NCBI GenBank assembly: GCA_021792755.1
Contig: JAJYUA010000001.1
Span: forward strand, 248,001 to 312,000
From: Pseudomonadota bacterium
GTDB taxonomy: Bacteria > Pseudomonadota > Gammaproteobacteria > Steroidobacterales > Steroidobacteraceae
Direction of reading: 5' to 3'
Length of the DNA stretch: 64,000 nucleotides
Shown: positions 40,509-48,219 of the stretch, in pieces
How positions within the stretch are numbered: position 1 is the stretch's first letter
How the letters are laid out: each line of letters opens with the position of its first letter
Translations under genes and position numbers: made by a program
Notes under the pieces: model-generated
What the model saw: only the letters and a program-made list of their open reading frames with translations
Database searches by the model: none
What the model was told of the DNA's origin: nothing

Positions 40509-41581
40509 GCAGCGGCATGAGAAGCGTGGTCGTCGACAAGATTGCCTCCGTCGCCCAGGCCTGTCGCCTGTCGCACGAGGTGCGCATTTCCCCCGACATC
40601 CCCGCCGAGGAAGGCGTGGTGATCGTGGTCGAGGTGCTGACCAACAAGTCCACCTACAACACCCTGGAGCTCACCAGCGGCCGCATGGCCAAGGTCGGCA
40701 AGGGCGACATCGTGGTCGGCGCCCTCGGCCACCGCAAGGCGCTGTTCGGCTACTCCGGTCACATTCCCGCCTCGGTCAAGCCGGGCGATGTGATCCAGAT
40801 GCTCAACATCGGTGGAGTGCTCGGAGCGTGCGACTCGGTGAATCCGGAGAAAGGCCAGCCGTTTGACTGCCGCGTGCTCGGCGTGGCGCTGCACTTTCCC
40901 TACCTCGGCGAGCGCATCGGAGTGCCGGCCCGGGCGGGGCTGCGCAAGCTCGACCAGGCCGGCGCGCTCGATGCGAGGCAGGTGCCGGTGGTGGCGCTCG
41001 CCGGCACGTGCATGGAGGCGGGCAAGACCGCGGCTGCCTGCGCCATGATCAGCCGCATGCGCCACCGCGGGCTCACCGTCGATGCGTTCAAGGCGACCGG
41101 AGTGTCCCTCCGGCGCGACATCCTCGCCATGGAGGATGCCGGCGCGCGCCGCTCGGCGATCTTCACCGACTTCGGCGTGGTCACCACCACGAGGCACAAC
41201 GGTCCGGCGCTGACGCGCGCCATGCTGACCGAGCTCTCGGCCGGCAAGCCGGACGTGATCGTGTTCGAGCTCGGCGACGGCATTCTCGGCACCTACGGTG
41301 TGGACGCCATCCTGGAGTGCCCGGATATTCGCGCCGCGCTCACCGGCGTGGTCCTCTCGGCCAACGATCCGGTCGCGGCCTGGGGCGGCGTGAAGCTGCT
41401 GCGCGAGCGCTTCGGCATCGAGCCCTGCGTCGTCACGGGACCCGCCACCGACAACCAGGTCGGGATCGACCTGATCACCAGCCAACTGGGCGTCGCGGCG
41501 TTCAACGCCATCAGTAACGGTGCGGCGCTCGGCGACCGCGTGATGCAGGCGGTGGGCCTGCCGCGGGGAGCGGCTCAATGA
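40505..41581 (+). CDS. P-loop protein (BioD/DUF1611-like) of unknown function inside the arginine operon
   Basis: A 358-residue protein overlapping argG before it and argC after it by ATGA at both ends, so it is a fixed operon member. Residues 1-135 look like a beta-rich domain (LTNKSTYNTLELTSGRMAKVGKGDIVVGALGHRKALFGY). Residues 162-358 form a dethiobiotin-synthetase-like P-loop fold with Walker A GTCMEAGKT (167-175), ATGVSLRRD and FELGDGILGTYGVD. The nearest described relatives I can name are DUF1611 proteins, one of which (DgcN) N-acetylates D-glutamate; the match is at fold level only. The operon lacks an N-acylglutamate synthase and an N-acylcitrulline deacylase, so this protein may fill one gap. 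Confidence 0.7.
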   Translation: MSSGMRSVVVDKIASVAQACRLSHEVRISPDIPAEEGVVIVVEVLTNKSTYNTLELTSGRMAKVGKGDIVVGALGHRKALFGYSGHIPASVKPGDVIQMLNIGGVLGACDSVNPEKGQPFDCRVLGVALHFPYLGERIGVPARAGLRKLDQAGALDARQVPVVALAGTCMEAGKTAAACAMISRMRHRGLTVDAFKATGVSLRRDILAMEDAGARRSAIFTDFGVVTTTRHNGPALTRAMLTELSAGKPDVIVFELGDGILGTYGVDAILECPDIRAALTGVVLSANDPVAAWGGVKLLRERFGIEPCVVTGPATDNQVGIDLITSQLGVAAFNAISNGAALGDRVMQAVGLPRGAAQ

Positions 41582-42687
41582 CGGCATCGCCCGGACCGAT
41601 TGCCGGCGGCGGCGGCCGGCCGGAGCCTTGCGCTGCCATTCCGGCGGTCGTGCTCGGCGGCACCGGCTACGTGGCCGGGGAGCTGCTGCGGCTCATCGCG
41701 GCCCATCCGCGCTTGAGGGTGGCGGCGGTGATGTCGGACAGCCAGCCGGGTGAGCCGCTCGCCGACGCTTTCCCGCACCTGGGGGCCGTATACGGCGACA
41801 CGAGCTTCAAGCCGCAGGCCGAGATACAGGAGCTTCTCGTCAGCGCTGCGCAGTGCGCGGTGTTCTCCGCCGCGCCGCACGGCGTATCCGCGCCGCTGAT
41901 CGACTCGCTTCTGACGGCCGCCGCGAGCGCCGGCAAGCGGCCGCGCGTCGTCGACATCTCCGCCGATTTCCGCTTCCGCTCCGCGGCGCAATACGAGGCG
42001 GTCTACCGGCATCCGCACGGGGCGCCGGGGCGCCTGCAGGAATTCACCTGCGCGGTGCCGGAGCACCTGGCGAGGCTCGAGACCCCTCACGTCGCCCACC
42101 CGGGCTGTTTCTCGACGGCGACGCTGCTGGCGAGCGTGCCGCTGCTCTCGCTCGAGCTCGCCGTGCCCGCGCTCTTCGTCGCCGGCGTCACCGGCAGCAC
42201 CGGCTCGGGCCGCAAGCCGGTCTGCGGCACCCACCATCCGCTGCGGCACAGTGACCTGTACGCCTACAACGTGCTGTCGCACCGCCACGCGCCCGAGATC
42301 ACGGCCTGCGCGCGGGCGGCGAGCGGGGTGGAGGCGCAGTTCGCATTCGTGCCCCACTCGGGGCCCTTCGCACGGGGCATTCACGTGACCGTGCAGGCGC
42401 AGCTGGCAAGACCGCTGGACACGGCGGGGGTGTTGGCCGCTCTGCGCCGGTTCTACGCCCACTCCCCGTTCGTGCGGGTCACCGGCAACGCGCCGCGGGT
42501 GAAAGACGTCGCCACCACCAACTACGCGCATCTGTCCGCGGCATCGGACGGCCGCACGGTGGCCGTAACGTGCGCGATCGACAACCTGAACAAGGGCGCG
42601 GCCGGCGGCGCCGTGCAGTGGATGAACCGGATGTTCGGATGGCCCGAAACCGAGGGGCTCACGGCCCCCGCTGCGGGTTGGACCTGA
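41578..42687 (+). CDS. argC: N-acetyl-gamma-glutamyl-phosphate reductase
   Basis: A 369-residue protein with the NADP-binding start VVLGGTGYVAGELLRLIAAHP, catalytic Cys in VAHPGCFSTATLL, and VTGSTGSGRKP followed by HHPLRHSDLYAYNVLSHRHAPEI. It reduces N-acylglutamyl phosphate to the semialdehyde, step three of the pathway. The first ~20 residues (to about Pro22) are a low-complexity extension before the Rossmann fold. ATG 41578 overlaps the preceding stop. Confidence 0.95.
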   Translation: MTASPGPIAGGGGRPEPCAAIPAVVLGGTGYVAGELLRLIAAHPRLRVAAVMSDSQPGEPLADAFPHLGAVYGDTSFKPQAEIQELLVSAAQCAVFSAAPHGVSAPLIDSLLTAAASAGKRPRVVDISADFRFRSAAQYEAVYRHPHGAPGRLQEFTCAVPEHLARLETPHVAHPGCFSTATLLASVPLLSLELAVPALFVAGVTGSTGSGRKPVCGTHHPLRHSDLYAYNVLSHRHAPEITACARAASGVEAQFAFVPHSGPFARGIHVTVQAQLARPLDTAGVLAALRRFYAHSPFVRVTGNAPRVKDVATTNYAHLSAASDGRTVAVTCAIDNLNKGAAGGAVQWMNRMFGWPETEGLTAPAAGWT

Positions 42688-42711
42688 GCAGCTCTCCAAC
42701 AGCGAGACACC

Positions 42712-43875
42712 ATGAACGCCACAGCGCTCCCCGCGACGCCCGAGCCGCCGTCCGACGGCCTCGCGCCGGTCTATGCCCAATATCCCTTGGAGGTCGCATC
42801 CGCCGAGGGCGTCTGGCTGATCGGCGCCCGCGGTGAGCGCGTGCTCGATCTGTACGGCGGCCACGCTGTGGCGGCGCTCGGCTACGGCCACCGTGGCTGG
42901 ACCGAGGCGCTCACCGCCCAGGCGCGCGCGTGCCAGTTCCAGACCAACGCCCTGCCGATGCCGATCCGGGCGCGCGCCGCGCGGCGCCTGCTCGATTTCT
43001 CCGGGCTGGATTTCGCCAGCGTGTTCCTGGTCAGCAGCGGCGCCGAAGCCAACGAGAACGCGCTGCGCCTGGCGCTGCGCATGACTTCACGCCCTCAGGT
43101 CGCCGCCCTCGAGGGCGGATTCCATGGCCGCACCGCGGCGGCCTCGGCCGTCACCTGGGGCTCGGAGGCCTGGTACGGCTTTCCGCACAAGCCCTTCGAT
43201 GTCACCTTCCTGCCGCGGGGGGAGCTGGCGGCCGTCGACGCCCAGGTGACCGAGCGCACGGCCGCGGTGATCGTCGAGCCCGTACAGGGCCTCGCCGGGG
43301 CGGTGGACCTCGGCGCCGAGTACCTGGCGGCGTTGCGCCGGCGCTGCGACCAGGTCGGCGCGCTGCTGATTTTCGACGAGGTGCAGTGCGGATTCGGCCG
43401 GATCGGCGCACCGTTCGCCGCCACGCTGTACGGGGTGATGCCCGACATGATCACGACTGCGAAAGCGCTCGGCAACGGCTTTCCCGTGGCGGCGTTGCTC
43501 ACCTCGGCCAAAGTGTCCGCCACCCTGAGGGTGGGGCTGCTCGGCACGACCTACGGCGGCGGCCCGATGGCCTGCGCCACCGTGCTTGCCGCCGTCGACG
43601 CCATCGAGTCCGAGGGGCTGCTCGAGAACGTGCGCAGGGTTTCGGCCTACATCCGCAGCACTTGCGTGGTCGGCCCGGTTACGGCCACCCAGGGCGAGGG
43701 GTTCCTGCTGGGGCTGCGCACCAGCCGGCCGGCGAAGCAGATCCAGGCGCAGTTGCTGCAGCGAGGCATCCTCGCGGGCGGGGCGAACGATCCGAACGTC
43801 GTGCGCCTTTTGCCGCCCTTCATCCTGAAGGAGGAGCACGTCGATCTGCTGCGGAACGCGCTGTCGGACCTATGA
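42712..43875 (+). CDS. argD: N-acylornithine aminotransferase
   Basis: A 387-residue class III PLP aminotransferase. It shows LDLYGGHAVAALGYGHRGW, FLVSSGAEANENALRLA, EGGFHGRTAAA, IFDEVQCGFGRIG and the PLP lysine in TTAKALGNGFP. It moves an amino group from glutamate to the N-acylglutamate semialdehyde. The 24-bp gap to argC is the largest after argG; the 3' end overlaps argF' by ATGA. The acyl group (acetyl or succinyl) cannot be read from the sequence. Confidence 0.94.
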   Translation: MNATALPATPEPPSDGLAPVYAQYPLEVASAEGVWLIGARGERVLDLYGGHAVAALGYGHRGWTEALTAQARACQFQTNALPMPIRARAARRLLDFSGLDFASVFLVSSGAEANENALRLALRMTSRPQVAALEGGFHGRTAAASAVTWGSEAWYGFPHKPFDVTFLPRGELAAVDAQVTERTAAVIVEPVQGLAGAVDLGAEYLAALRRRCDQVGALLIFDEVQCGFGRIGAPFAATLYGVMPDMITTAKALGNGFPVAALLTSAKVSATLRVGLLGTTYGGGPMACATVLAAVDAIESEGLLENVRRVSAYIRSTCVVGPVTATQGEGFLLGLRTSRPAKQIQAQLLQRGILAGGANDPNVVRLLPPFILKEEHVDLLRNALSDL

Positions 43876-44873
43876 AGCGCTTCCTCGACCTGGCGGATCT
43901 CACGCGCGAAGAAGTCCTCGCGTTGCTCGAGCTGGCGCGACGGCTCGAGCGCGCTCCGCAGCCGCAGGCGCTCTCCGGCAAGATCCTGGGGCTGCTGTTC
44001 CTCAATCCCTCGCTCCGTACCCTGGCCTCCTTCCAGGCGGGCATGGCGCGGCTCGGAGGCAGCTCCTTCGTCATCACGCCCGGCCAGGGAACGTGGCAGC
44101 TCGAGACGAAGCCCGGCGCGGTGATGGACGGCGCGGCGGCCGAGCACGCGCGCGAGGGGGTTGCGGTGCTCGCCTCCTACTGCGATGCGCTGGGGATCCG
44201 GGCCTTCGCGGACGGCAAGGATCTGGCGGCGGACCTCGCCGAAACGAGATTCAACGCCATGGCGGAGCTCGTCGAGAAGCCCCTGATCAACCTCGAGTCC
44301 GCCATCAATCATCCCTGTCAGGCGCTCGCCGACTGGAAGACGATGGACGACCTCGGCGTGCCGCGCGGCGGCCGGTTCGTGCTCTCCTGGGCATACCATC
44401 CGCGTCCGCTGCCGCTCGCGGTGCCGGCGGCGGCGCTGCACATGGCGGCGCTGCGCGGCATGGAGGTGGTGGTGCTGCGGCCGGAAGGGTTCGCCCTGCC
44501 GATGGCGCTCATGGACAAGGCGCGCCGCGCGGCCGGGCTGTCGGGAGGCTCGGTGCGCGAGACCGACGAGCGCGACGAGGCGCTGTCGGGCGCACACATT
44601 CTGTACGCGAAAGAGTGGGGCGCGACCTCGTGCTACGGCGATGCCGCGGCCGATGCGGCGCTGCGCGCCCGCCTCACCGGCTGGTGTGTGCGCAACGACT
44701 GGTTCGGCCGCGCCGCCGGCGACTGCCGCCTGATGCACTGCCTGCCCGTCCGGCGCAACGTCGCCGTCGCCGACGAGGTGCTCGACGGCGCCCGCAGCGT
44801 CGTGCAGCTGCAGGCGTACAATCGCCTGACGGCGCAGATGGCGGTGTTGTATCGATTACTGAAGGGGATTTGA
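43872..44873 (+). CDS. argF': N-acylornithine carbamoyltransferase (AOTCase/SOTCase family)
   Basis: A 333-residue transcarbamylase of the N-acylornithine type, shown by FLNPSLRT, GAVMDG, INHPCQALADW, SWAYHPRPLPLAV and MHCLPVRRN. Aligned by eye with Xanthomonas AOTCase, GDTEEH becomes GAAAEH: Ala90 stands where acetyl-specific enzymes have Glu92 and Bacteroides succinyl-specific enzymes have Pro90. The carboxylated lysine in NRLHVQK becomes Met in NRLTAQM, and the second Arg of S-x-R-T-R is Leu. The fold and carbamoyl-phosphate site are otherwise kept. It converts an N-acylornithine to N-acylcitrulline; the acyl group is open. Confidence 0.9.
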   Translation: MKRFLDLADLTREEVLALLELARRLERAPQPQALSGKILGLLFLNPSLRTLASFQAGMARLGGSSFVITPGQGTWQLETKPGAVMDGAAAEHAREGVAVLASYCDALGIRAFADGKDLAADLAETRFNAMAELVEKPLINLESAINHPCQALADWKTMDDLGVPRGGRFVLSWAYHPRPLPLAVPAAALHMAALRGMEVVVLRPEGFALPMALMDKARRAAGLSGGSVRETDERDEALSGAHILYAKEWGATSCYGDAAADAALRARLTGWCVRNDWFGRAAGDCRLMHCLPVRRNVAVADEVLDGARSVVQLQAYNRLTAQMAVLYRLLKGI

Positions 44874-44879
44874 TTCGAC

Positions 44880-45815
44880 ATGATCATGCACTCAGGCGAT
44901 CAGGCACTTGCCATCCGCGCGCTCAAGAACGCCGCTCCCTATATCCGCATGTACCGCGGCAAGATCTTCGTGGTGAAGGCCGGCGGAGGAGTGTTCGCCG
45001 ACGAGGGCTCCACGCGCGTGCTCATCGAGCAGCTTGCGATCCTGCATTACTTCGGCGTACGCGTCGTGTTCGTGCACGGCGGCGGGCCGCAGCTCACCGA
45101 GCTCGCCGGCGCGCTCGGGGTCTGCACGCGCATGGTGGAGGGCAGGCGCGTCACCGACCGGCAGTCGATCGGCGTGACGGCCATGGTGCTCAACGGCACC
45201 ATCAACACCAACATCCTCGGCATCTGCCGGGAGCTGAACATAGAGGCGGTCGGCGTGAGCGGCGTCGATGCGGGTCTGGTGCGCGCGCACAAGCGCCCCC
45301 CGGTGAAGGTGCAATCGAGCGGCGAGGTGGTGGACTACGGGTTCGTCGGCGACATCGACGAGGTCGATCCCATGGTGCTGCGCAAGCTCCTCGACAATGG
45401 GCTGATGCCGGTGGTGAGTCCCCTGTCCGCGGACGACAGCGGCACGCTGCTCAACATCAACGCCGACACGGTGGCCGCCGCCATCGCCTCGGCGCTCGGG
45501 GCCGAGAAGCTGATCCTGTGCACCGGGGCGCCCGGCATCCTGGCCGAGCTCGGCGATCCGGGCTCGCTCATTTCCTACACGGATCTCTGCGGCCTCACGC
45601 GCCTGCGCGAGGCCGGCCGCATCGCCGACGGCATGTTGCCGAAGGCCAAGGCCATCGAGGCGGCGATCCGCGGCGGCGTGCGGCGGGTGCACGTGGTGTC
45701 GTACTCGGCGCCGGAGGGGATCCTGGGCGAAGTGTTCACCAACGAGGGCACCGGCACGCTGATCGTGGAGGACGTCAACGCGCTGACGCCGGCGGAGCAG
45801 AGCGCGCAGGCTTGA
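44880..45815 (+). CDS. argB: N-acetylglutamate kinase, NAGS-like subfamily without acetyltransferase domain
   Basis: A 311-residue amino-acid kinase. The start YIRMYRGKIFVVKAGG, with an extra N-terminal helix, resembles the kinase part of ArgA/Xanthomonas-type bifunctional synthase-kinases more than short classical ArgB. FVHGGGPQLTEL, VLNGTINTNIL and INADTVAAAIASALGAEKLIL are standard kinase motifs. The protein stops after GTLIVEDVNALTPAEQ, with no GNAT domain, so it should phosphorylate but not make N-acylglutamate. The argH start codon shares its A with the TGA stop. Confidence 0.9.
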   Translation: MIMHSGDQALAIRALKNAAPYIRMYRGKIFVVKAGGGVFADEGSTRVLIEQLAILHYFGVRVVFVHGGGPQLTELAGALGVCTRMVEGRRVTDRQSIGVTAMVLNGTINTNILGICRELNIEAVGVSGVDAGLVRAHKRPPVKVQSSGEVVDYGFVGDIDEVDPMVLRKLLDNGLMPVVSPLSADDSGTLLNINADTVAAAIASALGAEKLILCTGAPGILAELGDPGSLISYTDLCGLTRLREAGRIADGMLPKAKAIEAAIRGGVRRVHVVSYSAPEGILGEVFTNEGTGTLIVEDVNALTPAEQSAQA

Positions 45816-47011
45816 TGATGACTCGGCTGTGGGACAAGGGTGCGCCACTCGATGAGCGGGTGCTGAGCTACACCGCCGGGGAGGACTATGCACTGGACGA
45901 GCGCCTCGTACCCTACGACGTGCGGGCGTCCATCGCGCACGCGGAGATGCTGCGCGACCAGAAGCTGCTGTCGGACGCCGATCTCGAGGCGATTCGCGCG
46001 GGTTTGACCGCGCTCGCCGACGAGCACGCCCGCGGCCTCTGGCGCATAGAGCTCGAGGACGAGGACGGCCAGACCGCTCTCGAGCGGCGCCTGAGCGAGC
46101 GGATCGGAGCGGCCGGCGGCCGGGTGCACCTGGGGCGGTCGCGCAACGACCAGGTGTTGACGGCGTTGCGGCTGTATCTGCGGGATGCCGTCGAGCAGCT
46201 GGTCGAGGGCGCGCTAGCGGTGGCAGAGGCGTTGGATCGTCTCGGCGGGCGTGAGCGCGACACGGTCCTGCCCGGCTATACCCACATGCAGCAGGCCATG
46301 CCGAGCTCGGTGCCGCTGTGGGCGGGCGGCTTCGCCGCCGAGGTCCGCGACGATGCGCAAGGGTTGCGTCAGGTCGGGCGTCGCGCAGGCCGCAATCCGT
46401 TGGGCTCGGCAGCCGGCTACGGCACGCCGGGATTGCCGCTCGACCGGGAGTCGACCCGGCGCAAGCTCGGCTTCGCGGCGGTGCAGGAGCCGGTCACGGC
46501 CGCGCAGCTCTCCCGCGGCAAGGCGGAGGCGGAGCTGCTGTTCCAGGTGGCGCTGCTGATGCAGGACCTCGGGCGCCTGGCGGCCGATGTGCTGCTCTTC
46601 TATACCCGGGAGTTTGGCTTTCTACAGCTGCCGGAGGCGTTCACCACCGGCTCCTCGATCATGCCGCAGAAGCGCAATCCCGACGTCTTCGAGCTGATCC
46701 GCGGCCGCTCTGCCACGGCGCAGGCCTGCCTCACCGAGGCGCTGGCGATCTGCGCGAAGCTCCCCTCGGGGTACCAGCGAGACCTGCAGCTCCTGAAGTT
46801 CCCGCTGTTCCGCAGCATCGATATCGCCCAACAAACCCTCGCCCTCCTGCCCGCCGCGCTCGATGCGGTGAAATTCCGTCCGCAGCGGATCGAGCTCGAT
46901 CCGGCCATTCATGCCGCCGAGGACGCCTATCGGCTGGTCGTGAGCGAGGGCATCCCGTTCCGCGAGGCCTACCGGCGTGTGGCGGCAAAGCTGAAGGGCG
47001 AAGGCCAGTAG
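45815..47011 (+). CDS. argH: Argininosuccinate lyase, short form
   Basis: A 398-residue fumarase/aspartase-superfamily enzyme with VHLGRSRNDQVLTALRLYLRD, LPGYTHMQQAMPSS and the family signature GSSIMPQKRNPD. It is shorter than the ~460-residue enteric form but close to the Xanthomonas type. ATG 45815 overlaps the argB stop by one base; ATG 45818 is the next codon. It splits argininosuccinate to arginine and fumarate and ends the operon. A 49-bp repeat begins at its stop codon. Confidence 0.95.
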   Translation: MMTRLWDKGAPLDERVLSYTAGEDYALDERLVPYDVRASIAHAEMLRDQKLLSDADLEAIRAGLTALADEHARGLWRIELEDEDGQTALERRLSERIGAAGGRVHLGRSRNDQVLTALRLYLRDAVEQLVEGALAVAEALDRLGGRERDTVLPGYTHMQQAMPSSVPLWAGGFAAEVRDDAQGLRQVGRRAGRNPLGSAAGYGTPGLPLDRESTRRKLGFAAVQEPVTAAQLSRGKAEAELLFQVALLMQDLGRLAADVLLFYTREFGFLQLPEAFTTGSSIMPQKRNPDVFELIRGRSATAQACLTEALAICAKLPSGYQRDLQLLKFPLFRSIDIAQQTLALLPAALDAVKFRPQRIELDPAIHAAEDAYRLVVSEGIPFREAYRRVAAKLKGEGQ

Positions 47012-47057
47012 CGCGACAGACAAGTATCGCAACGTTCCGGGTAGAGCGGAGTCGGTG
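47009..47057 (+). repeat. 3'-end repeat element, copy 1 (after argH)
   Basis: The element begins with the argH stop codon and shares 42 of 49 positions, without gaps, with the minus-strand sequence 56412-56364 that follows the downstream dsbA gene. Shared cores include CAAGTATCGC, ACGTTCC and GAGCGGAGTCGGTG. Weaker similarity continues to about 47092. TCGCAACGT (47027-47035) also pairs with ACGTTGCGA (47093-47101), so the transcript may fold as a long stem. Confidence 0.7.
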
Positions 47058-47167
47058 TTGACCGTTCCTGGTCGATGTCAATCGCTGCGCCGACGTTGCG
47101 AAATTAATGGGTCGTCGCAGCAGCATCCGCCGCGGCCGCGAGAGAAACCGGAGTGTTGCGCGCTCCG

Positions 47168-48106
47168 TCACCGCCTGTTGAATCCTCCCCCGAGCGCCGC
47201 GCGCAGGTGATCGATCAGGCACTGCACGGCGCGCGGGGTGCGGGGCGCCCACGGGCGGATGGCCTGCAGCCGCTCGCCGAAGAAGCCCACCGGCTTCCAG
47301 TCCGGCAACACCTGCACGAGGTCCCCCGAGGCCGCATCGCTCCAGGCGGTGAAATCCGGCAGCATGCCGATGCCGAGCCCGCCCGAGACGGCCGCGCGCA
47401 GCACCTCGCTGTTGTTGGCCTTCAGAGGTCCGCGGACCGGCACGCTGACGCGCTCCACGCGCCCGCGGCCCGTAGCGCGCTCGAACGACCAGCTCGGTGT
47501 GCCGTCGCGCAGGTAGAGCAGACACGCGTGACAAGCCAGCTCCGCCGGGTGCCCGGGCACGCCCCGTCGCGCGAGGTACTGCCGGCTCGCCAACAGCACG
47601 GAACGTGACTCGCACAGTGGCGTGGCGATGTGCGATTCGGGCACGCGGCTGGTGTGACGGATGGCGAGATCGAACCCTTCCTGCACGAGGTTGACGAACC
47701 GGTCAGTCAGATCGAGCTCCAGGCGCATGTCGGGATAGCGCATGAGCAGACCCGGCACCGCGGGGGCAATGTGCTGCCGCCCCAGTGCCACCGGTGCGGT
47801 CACCCGGACCAGTCCGCGCGGTGTCCCGGCCAGGTCCTTCACCGCCGATACCCCCTGCTCGATGTGCGCAAACGACCCGCGCGTCTCGTCCACCAGCTGC
47901 TGGCCCGCCGGCGTCAGGGTGATCGAGCGGGTGGTGCGGCGCACGAGCGGCACGCCCAACGCGCGCTCGAGGCTCTTCAGGCGCATGCTGACCGAGGACT
48001 TGGCCGCGCCGAGCCGGCGCGCCGTCTGGGTGAGGCTGCGAGTCTCGGCGATCACGGTCAGCATGTGCAGATCGGGCAGGATGACGGCGAGCTCGGCGGC
48101 GCCCAT
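47168..48106 (-). CDS. LysR-family transcriptional regulator
   Basis: A 312-residue protein with an N-terminal winged helix (MLTVIAETRSLTQTARRLGAAKSSVSMRLKSLERALG) and the type 2 periplasmic-binding effector domain. GGAG lies 8 bp before ATG 48106. It is divergent from mmsA with 113 bp between starts and probably controls it. The region holds a promoter for this gene and a 16-bp palindrome over its start site, pointing to autorepression. Confidence 0.93.
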   Translation of the reverse strand: MGAAELAVILPDLHMLTVIAETRSLTQTARRLGAAKSSVSMRLKSLERALGVPLVRRTTRSITLTPAGQQLVDETRGSFAHIEQGVSAVKDLAGTPRGLVRVTAPVALGRQHIAPAVPGLLMRYPDMRLELDLTDRFVNLVQEGFDLAIRHTSRVPESHIATPLCESRSVLLASRQYLARRGVPGHPAELACHACLLYLRDGTPSWSFERATGRGRVERVSVPVRGPLKANNSEVLRAAVSGGLGIGMLPDFTAWSDAASGDLVQVLPDWKPVGFFGERLQAIRPWAPRTPRAVQCLIDHLRAALGGGFNRR

Positions 48107-48120
48107 GAGCGCGCTCCATC

Positions 48121-48136
48121 GTTCAAATATTTGAAC
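48121..48136. promoter_or_regulatory. 16-bp perfect palindrome, LysR operator candidate
   Basis: GTTCAAAT-ATTTGAAC is a perfect palindrome 14 bp before the lysR start and 83 bp before mmsA. It overlaps the predicted lysR transcription start, so binding there would repress lysR; effects on mmsA would depend on further sites. Confidence 0.6.
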
Positions 48137-48164
48137 AGTGTAGTCGGTAACGGCGGATTCTCAA
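48137..48164 (-). promoter_or_regulatory. Promoter of the LysR-family gene
   Basis: On the minus strand TTGAGA (48164-48159) and TACACT (48142-48137) are 16 bp apart, matching five and four of six consensus positions. Transcription would start near 48130, inside the palindrome. Confidence 0.5.
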
Positions 48165-48219
48165 CCCCGCCCGGCAGGCCTAGACTGCCGCCCATCCCGC
48201 TTCGTCTGCGGATGACACC

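Noticed and set aside
44093-45814. N-terminal extension of the argH frame into argF' and argB
   Set aside because: The translation before 45815 is Arg/Gly-rich shadow sequence; the ArgH family start and the TGA/ATG overlap fix the start at 45815.
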